Part shown: positions 11,031 to 23,246 of the stretch, piece by piece | How positions within the stretch are numbered: position 1 is the stretch's first letter | How the letters are laid out: each line of letters starts with the position of its first letter | Source of the DNA: Centrapalus pauciflorus | Lineage: Eukaryota > Streptophyta > Magnoliopsida > Asterales > Asteraceae | Direction of reading: 5' to 3' | Assembly (NCBI GenBank): GCA_020465985.1 | Contig: JAANYP010004790.1 | Location: 1,203,501 to 1,267,500, forward strand | DNA length: 64,000 nt | The notes under the pieces: model-generated | Told to the model about the DNA's origin: nothing | What the model saw: the letters and a program-made list of their open reading frames with translations, nothing else | Database searches by the model: none | Position numbers and translations under genes: made by a program

Positions 11031-11876
11031 TTTATACAAATCATTTGACACATTTTCAAACTAATAAAGTTTTGTAAATAACTGAATTTCATATCTTGCA
11101 AACTAAACATGTGACATGATTCAAATCCTGTTACATTTAAATTCTGTTGTTTTCAAATCCTGTCATATTTAAATCATGGTATATAAAAATTCTGAAATTT
11201 GAAGTTCTAAATACCACCCAAGAGAATTTTAAGGCTGTGTTTCATAACTGAAAACCCTATTTAACTATGGAAATGGATGGAATTGAGAAATGTAATTTCA
11301 GTCGTGTTCCATAACTTTGTTTAAGTAGGAAAAATGATGGAAATGTCAGTGTGATTTTATGTGCCTTTTCTCACTTCCAAGAGTGGAGGATGGAAACTCG
11401 TATTTCAAACAAATGTCTCATTAGCCTTAATTAATTTTTTTTTATCAATAATGACAACAATACATATTTCTGGATACTAGTTATAAGTTGTTACAAACAT
11501 TTAAAAAAAAAAAAGTTTAATGTGATGAACGTTAAAAAATTATAGGTCTAGAAGTTTAATGTTAACTCTAAATTTTAGTTTAATATAAACTTTGATGTTT
11601 TGATAGTTTATTTTAACGTTAATATTTTTTTTTGAAAGTCAAATATATTACCAGAATTTACATTTGTCAAAAATTTTATGATCAAAACACTATTTATAAA
11701 TGAGTTTCATTAAAATGTGTCTCTCATGATCATAATAATAAATATTTATAAATGAGAAATGTATCATTCATGAATCAACTTATACGTTATTGACCATCGT
11801 CAAATCATCATTGTATATCATCAAAAAAATTGACAAAATAGGAGTATCATTTATTTTGCTTGGCAAACTGACAACC
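11031..11876. other. AT-rich intergenic DNA, no gene seen
   Basis: I see no coding sequence or clear element ends. Small word repeats such as AAATCCTGTYAYATTTAAAT occur near 11120-11180. Confidence 0.4.
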
Positions 11877-11884
11877 ACATGAAT

Positions 11885-12381
11885 CAAGGTTGTCAAGATC
11901 GAGATCTTACCTAAAATCGTTTTTGTCATTGCAAGATCGGGATCGTTGGATCGGATCGAGATCATAAGATCCTACCGAAATTAAATATTATATATTACAA
12001 TATTGTATCATAAACAAAAGAGAGTCATTTCCATAAAAAAAATCATGTTCATAAAGAAAGTAATTCTTCATTAAAAAAAAAAGCTAGTCATTTTTGTAGA
12101 GGATTCAAACTTTAAAGACTAAATTAAAGAAAGTCATTTTCATACATCCATTCACAAGTCATAAAAAGTTTAAAATACACGTCGTACGATCTTACGATCA
12201 TACTAACGATCCTACAATCTTGCTTACGAATACAAACCGTATGTAGGATCGGATCGTCGTACGATCTTACGATCTTACTAACGATCCTACGATCTTGCTT
12301 ACGATCCTACCTAAAATCGATACTACTAGCGATCCTGATCGAAATCTACTTGTAGGATCGTACGCGATTTCGATAACCATG
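11885..12381. mobile_element. hAT MITE rich in GATCGTACGATC words, copy 1
   Basis: The unit begins CAAGGTTGTCAAGATCG and ends CGATTTCGATAACCATG, giving inverted termini of about 17 bp with mismatches. It is flanked by a perfect 8-bp duplication ACATGAAT at 11877-11884 and 12382-12389, the size typical of the hAT superfamily. The interior right half is dense in GATCCTACGATC and TCGTACGATC words. There is no coding capacity. A second copy is at 36014-36500. Confidence 0.88.
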
Positions 12382-12389
12382 ACATGAAT

Positions 12390-13200
12390 TATGACCCATA
12401 AATTTTGGAGGCTCATACTTGTGATTACAACATACTCTCTTAAATATTTAAAATAGTAAATTAATCATTTGGAGATACAATTTTAATAGGTAAAGTGGAG
12501 GTCCTGAATAACCAAAAGACTTATTAACGAGAAATTAAAATAAATAATATGAATCAAATTGAATTTGACATGAATTCCATTTTAATGCATCGACGCACGG
12601 TGTATACATGTCAAATATAGAAAAATTTTATTGATCTAAATTTAAATCGTTATAATAACCGTGAGGCCATACGAAATTAAGACCCATGCGGTCGACCTCC
12701 CGTACACCCTAAAAGACGCTCATGATTTATGATATGGTCAACATGACCCATATTGCCCTCTGAGAGCTCATCAAATAATACAAACTTTTATAATTCATAC
12801 TTTCAAGAAAATAATATCACACGATTCACTCTTTGAAAAACAATTTCTTTTTGACCTAACAAATACAATAATGAACACCAAATTTACAAAATATACCCAA
12901 ACATTATTTTGAAAGTCATATACTTTGTGCAAATTGTAATTATAAAACTGCCAAGAGGATAACTAAAATAAAATTCGGAATCCCTTCTTTCAAGTTACAT
13001 AGAACATTACTAAATGAATATATAACATTTCTTGGTTAAACAAAACCAAGTTAAAATAAACCCAAAAAGGGAAAAAAAAAAAAAAAAAGGATATAAACAA
13101 GCCATCAAATCCTCTGGTTATCCAAACGAAGCATGAATGTTGTTGAATGCTTCACCATTCTCTGCAAAGCAAAAAAAAAAAAACCTTTGGATTGGAAGGC
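12390..13200. other. intergenic DNA and 3' region of RIN13-like gene
   Basis: No gene is seen between 12390 and about 13030. From about 13030 to 13200 lies the probable 3' untranslated region of the minus-strand RIN13-like gene, with an A run at 13071-13087 on plus (a T run in the transcript). Confidence 0.4.
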
Positions 13201-16200
13201 TTAAAAGTCGAAAATCGGGCCTGTGTCTATAAAAGACGGATCAGATGAAAACTCATTCAATCCGTAAGGTCCAGGATCGTCAATGAACCCTGGTTCAGTA
13301 GGTTGGTTTTCAAAGATCCAATCATATTGATAGTCTGCTAAGCTGCCAGAGACCGCTGCCAGCGATGTTTCGTTTGTCAAACCTGCACCTTCAAGTGTGG
13401 CAGTGGCAGCATGTTGGCTTGGAGGCCAACTCAAGTCATAATCTTTGAAACCCGGATCTATTGTAGGATTTTGAACTTGGTTTTCTTGGGGGAAATTCTG
13501 GGTATAACCTGAAACAGGAACTGACGGGCTATCTACTTGAGTTTGACAAGGAACGGGATAACTTGGTTGAGCAGGCACCGAATAACTTGGCTGACAGGAT
13601 GCCACTTGGGGTCGGGAAGATGTTGGAATCATAGGGGATTGGTAACACATGTTTCCAGGAATAGGGTTATATTTAACTTGAGATTGCAAACTTGGAAACG
13701 GGCGATTGGAGAATTGAGGTTGGGGAGGCAATGATTGGTCAAATTCGGTATTTACAGTTGAAGATGTATAGTTTTGACTTTGAGGGGGATATGGAACAGA
13801 AGTGTTGACTGAATTTGGTTGCATTGATGTTGCATACCGATAGTTTTGCTGCTGCCTACTGGGATTTTCGATATTGCCCCTGTAAGGGCCAGATGAGTGT
13901 CGGTTGGCAGTGGTTGCAACCCCAACCGAACCTGTCCTTTTAAAAACTGGTCTGTGGTTGTAGTTTTGGTAGCCCCTAGCCCCATTTGTTCTATGCAGAA
14001 ATTGAGAAACCAAATCTGGATGCAGTTTGTTCCTTGATGCAAAAACGGGGCTTCGGTTTTGGTTGAAGATATTTGGGGGTCTAAAGTTAGCCGATGTGTG
14101 GTAAGGGTGGATAGAGCCATGCCTTGGAATCTGATTGTGGGGTTGAACCATAGCTGGTGTTGGTCTCTGAAGGTGGTCCATTGGAGGTAGTTGATTTGAA
14201 AGAGTTGAACCCACATCAGCAACTTTGTGAACAGGTTGGTCGCCTTTAGTACCAGTCTTGACGTTTTTCCTCTCGCGTGCCCAGAACTCGTCTTTATCAG
14301 TAGCATGACAGTGGTCTGTACTTGCACTGCCATTGCCCCAATAGACACATGGAGCAAGTGAGTCACACACATAACAGTAGCACTGAAATTCAAAGAAATC
14401 GGTAGATATCAAAAGGGCATGATGCTAAGTGTGGAACTCATTCGTTACTGATTAAGAAGCAATCAAATAAATGAATCTTGAAATAACCTGTTCACAATGG
14501 TTTTTATTTGGAGTAGCGGAAAATGGGAATTTGATACAAAGGTGCCTTGGATGGGGATAATCTCGGCATGCGACCTACAACAAGAGTAAGAAAATCAGAA
14601 ACAAAAGCATCCCTTTCTTCTTTAAATCATTCATTCATGTAGAAAATCATCTTGACCAAAACAAATCTGCATAAAACTATGTAAAAACGGGTCAATTTTG
14701 GGCATCTTTAGTTCTTTACTACTATACATAAAGCATGTTTAATTTGTTCTTAATCCCTTAAATCTAATCAAATATTTATTCTTAATCATACAATTTTTTT
14801 GAGTCAATATAAACCATTCTAAGTGATGATTCACGTGCATATCTCTCCACCAATCTTAACCCAGTTTCTATAAATTCTACCACTCTCCTTTACTTTGCCT
14901 CTATAACTTTTGCCTAACTTAAGCATCAAAACATGACATTTCAATTTGACACAAATTTAATAAAATTGAAGATCAACAATTTTCTATATTGATTTATAAA
15001 GAAAGTTTGTATGCTTCTACCACTTAATTAATCCTTATCCTAGTTACCTTACTTTTTACCTTTATTACACAATTTTGTTGAGCATATAGCATAAAAATTA
15101 AAAATCATTTTACTCAAAATATATCATTATAAAAATCTCATGGGTACCTTCAAAATGTGTCCACTATTTTTATTTTTGATATTAGCTTGCCGCTTTGCGC
15201 AGGTATGTTTCTAGTATCTTATTGCTATAGGTTCAGATCTTAAATTTGAAACTTTTAGATAAAACAGAAACAGGTCAAATGGGTTACAAGTTGTCTATGG
15301 CATAATCAAGTGTTTAAGACCTATGTAATTTTATTAACATAAATTGGATCATTCTTTATTTAAGTTTATTTTAGATTTTAAAAGAACAAAAAAGGTGTTG
15401 GTAGGTTGACCTAAACTTTTACAGCTTTACCTGTTTTGACTCAAACCTATTTTGACATGTTATCCCCCGCTCCATTTTCCACCTATAGCTCATGTTTCAG
15501 GAAAAAGAGAAAAAAAAAACATAATCTTTCTACCAAACATGGAATGATTTGGTATTTCATCTCAATATATGTTGAATCATTGTATGACAAAAGAAACCCT
15601 CAACCCTACCACCTTGGTTTTAAAAAGCATGAGGCGCACCATTGCGAAAAGGGTTCTGGAGCCCGAGGCGCACTTGTTTTGGTATCATAATTCGTATATA
15701 ATAACACTTTAATACTATTTTAACAACTGAAAATGTAAAATACCAAGATCTAGAATACCAAAATATAGAAAATATACGCAATCTTCATTACAAATTTGAA
15801 TTACTTAAGCAATTAATCAAGGAGTGACTCATTTTCTTCTTGTCTGAGGCCAAATTTAATGAAACGACAAGGAGGCAGTCGCAACAGCTGTGTTGCGCAA
15901 GATTTGAGCCTCAATGAACCTCGCGCCTCACTGAGCCTGAGGCGCGCTTTTTAAAACACGGCCTACCGCCTACCACAAACAAAAGACTTCATTTGAATTG
16001 CAAGATTTTGATCACAATGAAAGCTACTAAAAGAAATTAAGCACCCAAAACTCCCTATAAGGCATAAACATAAAGTTAAAGATCAGATTCATAAACTTCT
16101 CTCATTCATCAAAAGGGCTACTAAAAGGGACTATATGCTCCTACAATCAAGAACAAAATTTTTGTAATCTTGCTTCTTCAATTTCTTGTTCATTCCCTAC

Positions 16201-16888
16201 ATAGATTCATTCCAGTTCTCGCAGTAAAATTATGTACCATATCATGTTCCTCTAGCATACAAACAACAACAGAACAAACTATCCTATGTATACGAGCTAA
16301 TAGTCAATGGCTACATATTTCCGGTTCCTCGACTAGTTTAATTATGCATTTTCAAAGTGATTATGATGAATTTGAAAATTAATAGTTAAGTATTTTGATA
16401 TTGATGTTAACAATCAGCTTTTTTTCCTGCTACTAAGTCACAAGGCATAACAAGCAAATAATGGCGCATGCAAATTTCCATTTCATCATCTAACAAAACA
16501 AGTGATTTCAAAACTATCCAAAAGGTAAAATTCTAACCTGTCCTTTTTCACTAACAACACATATATCATCGGAATCATCATCGTCGTTAGTCGGATTATC
16601 ATTCCGAATTTCCACCGGCTTATCAGGGTCATCATCAAGAACCACACAATCATCATCCAAGTCAACTAACGAAGACTTCAATTTCGATTTCTTCAACGGA
16701 GAAACCTCATTCACCAACACCACGTCATCGGAATCATCACCGCAATTCTCTTCCTTATTTACCTCCTCAAGAAGCTTTGATAACCAATCCTGATCGTCAC
16801 CACCGTCTGCAATTCCTCTTCCATCATGATCATTCCAATCAACATCTTCATCGGAGCTTATTTCCAGCACCACGGTGTTCTGATCCAT
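13201..16888 (-). CDS. RIN13: RIN13-like protein (RPM1-interacting protein 13 family)
   Basis: Three exons join in frame: 16888-16538, 14574-14488 and 14382-13201 (539 residues). Introns end GT-AG; intron 1 is 1963 bp. Exon 1 encodes an acidic N terminus with hydrophobic-acidic motifs (VVLEISSDEDVD, CVVLDDDPD, ICVVSEKGQ) resembling SUMO-interaction motifs. Exon 2 and the start of exon 3 encode a Cys/His-rich region (ACRDYPHPRHLC, HCEQCYCYVCDSLAPC, DHCHATDKDEFW) that I recognise as the plant family annotated as RPM1-interacting protein 13. The remaining ~340 residues are Gln/Asn/Pro/Ser-rich and look disordered, ending in an acidic GPIFDF tail. In Arabidopsis RIN13 binds the immune receptor RPM1; that role is not shown for this protein. 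A truncated inverted copy of exon 1 and promoter lies at 30455-31350. Confidence 0.68.
15613..15961. mobile_element. hAT-like MITE inside RIN13-like intron 1
   Basis: Termini are CTTGGTTTTAAAAAGC at the left and, reverse-complemented, CCGTGTTTTAAAAAGC at the right. Flanks are CCTACCAC (15605-15612) and CCTACCGC (15962-15969), an 8-bp duplication with one mismatch. Length is 349 bp. The inner parts repeat the word GAGGCGC. No coding capacity. Confidence 0.65.
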
Positions 16889-17234
16889 CGCAACTTTTCA
16901 TTAAAAACTCAAAGAAAATTCTCTTTAACAACTTGAAATTAGAGCAAACACACAAAAAGGAGCGATTATTTGAGAAGGTTTCGACGGTTTGAACTCAAAT
17001 CGATAAGAAAAAGGAATTCTTTAAAAAAAATTTAAGACCGTAAAGGATAGAATAAAGTCCCAAATTGAAGAAAAAACCCTAGCTAGTGGTGAACTTTTGT
17101 GTACCACTGTATGTCAGTAATGTATACATTGGCTTTTGTGCTCACCGAGTCGTTAACTCGTGAGTCGTGACACTGGGTTTGCGAAAGGGTTTAACTTTGG
17201 AAATGTCTTTATGCAATGTATCTTAGTTTTTGAT
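16889..17234 (-). promoter_or_regulatory. promoter and 5' leader of RIN13-like gene
   Basis: A telo-box AAACCCTA lies at 17074-17081, about 190 bp upstream of the ATG. This region is largely conserved in the inverted copy at about 30700-30993, including the telo-box (as TAGGGTTC) and the block GTACAAAAGTTCACCACTAG. No clear TATA box was chosen. Confidence 0.45.
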
Positions 17235-17587
17235 CAGGATGTCAACGGGCAGGTTCGAAACCGGAATGAAAATACCATCTCCGTTTAAAAAAACTGTGGG
17301 TACTAAACGGGGATCCCATCGGATACGCGGAAAAACCCGTGGGGAATCAGATTACCCATTTATAAATCAATAATATGAAATTTAATCACATGGTTCATAA
17401 TTTAAGCTAAAAACGTCAATGTATGTTAAAATTACAATACTAATATTAAATTTTAAATTTGTATTACTATCAAATGATAACGAAAAAAATATTATTTCAT
17501 TAAATTATATGTAAATAAATAAGTTTTTAAAATTATACATAATAATTTTTATGTATAATATATAAAATAGATAAAAATATGCATCTT

Positions 17588-17636
<49 letters not shown>

Positions 17637-17816
17637 AATATAACTAGCATGTTGCTATTAAAAGTAATCCGGTATTCGGGGATTTAAACGGGTTATGTAA
17701 TCGGGTATACGGGGCGGGTACCCGTTTAACTTAATCGGGTTCGGGAAAACCCGCCCCGTTCAGATCGTTTTTCGGTTTTCCCCGTCGGGTTCAACTTTTT
17801 TTTTTTGCCATCCCTA
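17235..17816. mobile_element. hAT-like nonautonomous element
   Basis: The left end reads CAGGATGTCAACGGGC. The right end, reverse-complemented, reads TAGGGATGGCAAAAAA. This matches the common plant hAT terminus type CAGGGATGGCAA. Flanks TTTTTGAT (17227-17234) and TTTCTAAT (17817-17824) agree at 6 of 8 positions, a decayed duplication. The unit is rich in CGGGT words and holds a (TA)n run at about 17592-17628. The inverted RIN13-like copy at 30.7 kb lacks this element. Confidence 0.55.
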
Positions 17817-17824
17817 TTTCTAAT

Positions 17825-18233
17825 GCACGATATCCTATAATTTTAACATATAATTTGACTAAAAAAAATATAATTTGACTAAATTATTGTTTATGATTGG
17901 GTGTATGGTTTCTCCTTTTCATTGAAAATTGTGTAGATTAATTGACCTAAAGATTAATTGTTATAGAGTATGGTGCATGAAGTAGCACCATTAAACTTTA
18001 ACACGGTTAGCGGGTTAGGGATAAAATGGTCATTTACTTGATTAAAAATCGTTACGCTGATGAACAATGTACGGCTCATACAATATAAATATAATAAGGT
18101 CCAACTCAAAATATTTTTGATTTAATTGTTTATCAACCAATATATTTTATATTGACCATCCAAATTTTTAAATTTATTTTCTTTAGATATTAAATTATTT
18201 TTTGTCTTGATTTAACCATTAAATTTTAGTTTA
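17825..18233. repeat. left arm of inverted duplication (distal part)
   Basis: The part from about 17990 to 18233 matches the reverse complement of 30455-30690, sharing blocks such as GGGTTAGGGATA, AATGGTCATTTAC and CAAAATATTTTTGATTTAA. The part 17825-17990 has no counterpart in the other arm. No gene is seen. Confidence 0.65.
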
Positions 18234-18693
18234 ATGTTTTACTTTAAAGAAAATGAATAAAACTAATGGTTAAATTAGTACAAAATATTATAGTTTAATG
18301 GTTAAATCGGAACAATTTTTCATTAGTTAAATCGGTAAATAAATAAATATGTATAAAAAAATAGGCTAGTAGCTAAATCGTAACAAAAAATAGTTTAGTA
18401 GATAAATCGAAAAAAATCATGAAAATTGTGAAATAGGGTTAATTATACAACTAGATAACATAAAATAGGGTTAATTATCATTTTGAACATTTAACTTTTA
18501 TATTTTTTTCGATTTATCCACTAAACTATTCTTTGTTACGATTTAGCCACTAGCCTATTTTTTTACATATTTAGTCACTAAACATTTTTTTTACCGAATT
18601 AACCAATTAAAATTGTTCTGATTTAACCATTAAACTATCATATTTTGTAGTAATTTAACCATTAGTTTTATTCATTTCTCTAAAGTAGAACAT
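18234..18693. mobile_element. foldback element
   Basis: The two halves are inverted copies of each other. The left arm begins ATGTTTTACTTTAAAG and the right arm, reverse-complemented, begins ATGTTCTACTTTAGAG. Both carry ATGAATAAAACTAATGGTTA, ATAGGCTAGTRGCTAAATCG and ATAGTTTAGTRGATAAATCG. Arms are about 185 bp around a loop of about 85 bp. No coding capacity and no clear target duplication. Confidence 0.7.
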
Positions 18694-20303
18694 CTTATAT
18701 ACTATAAAAGTTGAGTCCTAACCCTAATAAATGTTGGTAATCAATTTTATTTTTCTATAAATTAATTCATTTCATAAATAATAAAAACCTCTAGATATAT
18801 TGTTCAAATTAAATCGTTTTCCAAATAATAATATTATATTTATCATAATAAATGTAGGTAATCAATTTTGTTTTTGTATAATTTAATTCATTTCATAAAT
18901 AATATAAATCTCTAGATTTATTAAATGCATTTATATAATTTTATTTTTGTATAAATTAGTTTATTTCATAAATAATATATGGTTTATTTAATGAAAATAA
19001 GCACTTGTTTTAACCAAAAAAATATGTATCTGTTAAAAATATCACATAATTTTCTTTTACATTTAAAACCTAATTTGAGTCCCACGTATGAATAGTTGTG
19101 TTAATGTTTTAAAATTTTCTATTATATTTAAAAAGTGTGTCTCATTTAAAATTTTGTTTTTTTGTTTAATGTCATTACCGTTTCATGACCCTTGGTTATT
19201 CATAATTAATTGTTATTTCATTATTCATCCATAGATTACAAAGAAAATGAATGATCATCAAAAGTTTTAAATAGTATGGGTTGCAAATAAATCGTTTGTC
19301 AACCTAAAACGTTTTCATTTCTTCTCCTAGAATTTCACCGGTTAGTTTTCTTCTTGAGTTATTCTTCTTTTATTTTTTAAATATCAAGTTCGTTCTTCAT
19401 CTCTAACACAGGTATATATGTTTATTCTATTTTGTGAAACCGATTATTGTTTTAATTTTGTGATTTCTTATATTTGACAGTGATAATTATAAACATTTTT
19501 GAAGGGACCATCCATGCAAAGGAGTTCTCGACAAATCGATTTTCTAGAAAAAAATTTGTGTGTTCTTCAATCCAAACATTGATAATTCTTTTTACATTTA
19601 ATGATATATTTATCTTTAAATTATTTCGAATTATATGTTTTTATTAATAAATTGTTTATGTTAATGTAGGTGATTGATATGCTCTATATTGATTTGTTAA
19701 ATATCCTAAAGATTCGTTGCTAAAAAATATATATGTCAATGTTATATTCACCAACATGTATATGTCAATGTCATCCATACTTTCAACTGTATAGTTAAAC
19801 AATAATAATTTTTTAAAATATATTAACAAGTAATTTTTGTTTATATATATTTGAATTCTTCTATGAATATTATATTGATAATATTTTCAACAATAAAAGT
19901 TTTACAATATTTTATTTTTTATCTCAATTCATTATTGAAAAATTTTCAATAAAAATTGATCCAGAAATATTATTGAATACCATACGGTCTAATAAAAATT
20001 ATAATTTTTTTAATTTAACCATCATTATACAATTTGATATTGTGAATACTAATATTAAAGTTAATTTAATGAGAATATTTTCAACTATGTTTTTACATTT
20101 TCTAAGCCTTTTGTATTCCCTTAATATTAACAATGCACTATATATTTTACTTAAAGTTTTTATGTTTATTGAATTAGTAATTTGATTTTTTTTAATTGGT
20201 ATATTTCATTTAGTGTAGTATATAGTTTCGTTATTTGGTTGTGATTTCATCATGGTAAAAAGAAACAATATGAAGTACCTAGCCTTGTTTTTTTATATTG
20301 TAA
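18694..20303. other. AT-rich DNA with possible Helitron 5' end and tandem repeat
   Basis: At 18693 the sequence TCTTATATACTATAAAAG resembles plant Helitron 5' termini, and the preceding base is A as expected. No matching 3' end was found. Between about 18723 and 18985 a ~115-bp unit (TAATCAATTTT, TTAATTCATTTCATAAATAAT) is repeated two and a half times. The rest shows no gene. Confidence 0.35.
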
Positions 20304-20406
20304 CTAGTTTATGACCCACGTATTACGTGGATATTTTAATAAATATATATAAGTAAAATACAAACACATCACTATTAATTATTTAAATTAATATAAGAAT
20401 AATATT

Positions 20407-22318
20407 TGTAACACCCTCCCTTAACCCAGAAAAGCCACGTCAATTCAATACACAGGTGGCAATATCGCAATAGCTCAATTATGCACATGTCACAGGATAA
20501 CTGAAATCTCTGACAATTTAAAACTTTTATTAAACATCATTAACACATAATTCGATAATTTTACATAACCCAAAAGGTGCTAACATAATCAGTACTGAAC
20601 AGATCACTACACAAGACTAGCACACGCCTTCCCTATAACTCTCGATCCCAGGTCAACAAGCTCAGCTACTGAACCCTTCGCTGAAATCCTGTCACTGATG
20701 CCCTGAACATGGAAGACTCGAATACGTAAGCTCGAAAGCTCGTGAGTACTCGAGGGTTAGACTCTGCACAGTAACACATAACATGCATACACGTAGCACA
20801 TACACACAACACAAGCTCAATCTCTGTCCCTGCCAATCAACATCTCAATACAGGTATGAACACAAAGCATGAGATCCCAAGCCCTGCACAGAATCACTAA
20901 AAGGGGGACCCTTCCCCAGCTAACGACCGCGGCCGCGGTGGTTAGCCACAACCCTGTAGCACGGGCGCGAACCGGCTACAGGCCCTGCCGTGTATACACG
21001 CCCCAAGGACTGTTAGGGACAGTCAACCCGCGCGATAACCCATCGCGAATCACCGTCCGTATGGAACTCATCACGGACCCTGGACTGGATCTCATCTCAT
21101 GCACATATATCACATATGTAAGAATAGAATCATACCTGTGGCTCGCGTCCCTGTCTCACACACATTGCACAATATACACATACACTAACAGCTACACAGC
21201 TACGACTCGCAAAAATGATCCCGGGTTTAAAAAGGACTCGGGTACTCACCTGGTCAATCCACTAATCTCGGAATTTCTGACTCGGCTCGGCTCGCTGACT
21301 CGTCCCTGAAATCACACAGATCTTGATTATTAATCCCTATTTTAACTGTCACATATAACCAAATCATAATGAACTCAATTAGCTCGGACTCGAAACACTC
21401 TCAACAGAATCCCAAAACCCGACCGAAATCTTGACCACAATCTCTAACCGAACCCCAAAATCCCGATGAAAACCCGACCCAAAAACAATATCAACAATAT
21501 CCAGGAAACCCAACGAAATACGACTCAACATCTCAAACGGAACCCGACCCGAATAATTCCCAAATAAACCCCAACGGAACCCCGAACCAAGCCCAATCAC
21601 CCCTAAGCATGCAAAACCGAATCCCCCCCCCTTGCCCCTCGAACACGCCCGCGCTCCAGGAATCTCGGCCGCGCCGCGATCGCGGTCGCGCCGCCCTATC
21701 GTCTCGGCCGCGCTGCGGCGTCTGCTCGTCTTCTTCCTTGCTCGATTTCCATGGCAGTTCCAGGGCCTTTAACCCCCAAATCTCGATTCCAGCCTCCGAA
21801 ATTTACATCATACAAACATATAACGAACTCACAACTTCCAGAACCCACCCTAACATCACATACATATCACACATACGACTTGACAATCAAAATTCATGAA
21901 ACCTTACCTCTTCAAGCTCTAATTCAAAGGAAGAAGATGAAGAACACACTTCTTGAATTTACCAAGCTCTTGCTGCTGAAATGATCCCAAACACACACGT
22001 AACACACACTTTTGGACTCCCAAAATGAAGAAAGGGAAGAAAGAACGCACGTATTTGTTTTCTCTATTTTCGGCGGGTTCCAACCCATTAACCCGAACCC
22101 GATACTCAATTTTCACATTTAGTATCCACTTAACCCAATTAAATCCACGAACTCAATTATATAATTAATCCACTAATTTATAACCCGGAGACACGTAACT
22201 CGCAAACCCGACACGTATATATCCACTAATCGGGTTCTCATTGGACCCACGCAATAATAAATATTTAAACGTCCACTAAAATAATTACACGCAATTATCT
22301 CGAAAATGGGATGTTACA
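20407..22318 (-). repeat. 3' LTR of TR-GAG element
   Basis: On plus it begins TGTAACACCCTCCC and ends GGGATGTTACA. It contains a GC-rich core (about 20920-21070 and 21620-21740). Apparent frames on both strands recur identically in the other LTR and are not genes. Confidence 0.93.
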
Positions 22319-22332
22319 AATCCTCCCCTCTT
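22319..22332 (-). promoter_or_regulatory. polypurine tract of TR-GAG element
   Basis: AAGAGGGGAGGATT on minus directly abuts the 3' LTR, the expected site for plus-strand DNA priming. Confidence 0.8.
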
Positions 22333-23246
22333 AAAAAGATTCCGTCCCCGGAATCTATCGCAAACTCATTCGCAATTATACATCTCTAAGTTAAATCCCC
22401 GAAACGTTGACTCACACTCTCGATATAATTATCAACTCTCTTGATAAATTCGCATTTGAACTCTGAATGTCACAATCATCGCTAATACACCTCTTCCCTT
22501 CATAGTTAGTCAATCCGCTAATAGCTCAATTAAATCCTCTAATTCACATATCGGCAACTGATAGATCCTCTATTCACAGAGTCTTCACGTGGCGTCACCT
22601 CATAAGCCACTAAATCCACACATGATCTCAATCCATCAGTCTTCGCACTTTCTCATCACATACTCATATAACTCTATACAGATCGTCCACTAACACAACA
22701 CATAACGATATCTCCATCACATCACTAACGCAGGCCCAAAAACATGGTTAAACTCATAAAGGGATTAAATCCACTCGCAATAGATTAATCCACTATCACA
22801 ACAAAATTCTCAACTCTTTTCACCACCCAGATAAACGCATCTCGCAAAGCACAATATCACGGATAAGGATAGCACACACAAGAATTTAAATCCACTATTA
22901 AAATGATAACCCACTATCAGAATTGATCAATCCAGTAGTATATCACAAACATATTCGCAAAGATTACTCATATAACTCGCACAACTCAGCAAGATTAATC
23001 CACTAACATAGCACAATGCCCAATCCCAGAAATCCGATTACCCATCTTACCACAATATATCCCACTCCCACACACATACCCAGATATAACAATCACATAT
23101 AACCCATACACAATCATCCCACACCTCTGTCACTGAGCCACATAATCACAAACACAACAAGGCAATCACACGCAACAGAACACATATACTTATCACAGAC
23201 ATAGCCCAATAGCCCGCCCCACAACTGACACACGCTCTAAGCAAGC
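22333..23246 (-). other. noncoding 3' interior of TR-GAG element
   Basis: About 900 bp between the gag stop codon and the polypurine tract, where an autonomous gypsy element would carry pol. No frame of useful length is seen. The word AATCCACTA and close variants recur about ten times on plus (e.g. near 22767, 22789, 22889, 22995), and also in the LTR and near the primer site. Confidence 0.7.

Noticed and set aside
13752..14393. 213-codon minus frame overlapping the RIN13-like exon 3
   Set aside because: Alternative frame of the Gln/Pro/Asn-rich exon; the main frame carries the Cys-rich family region and splices in phase.
20869..22116. Several 60-146-codon frames inside the LTR, repeated at 25309-26479
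   Set aside because: They lie in LTR sequence, occur on both strands, are broken by the 8-bp indel in one copy, and match no family.
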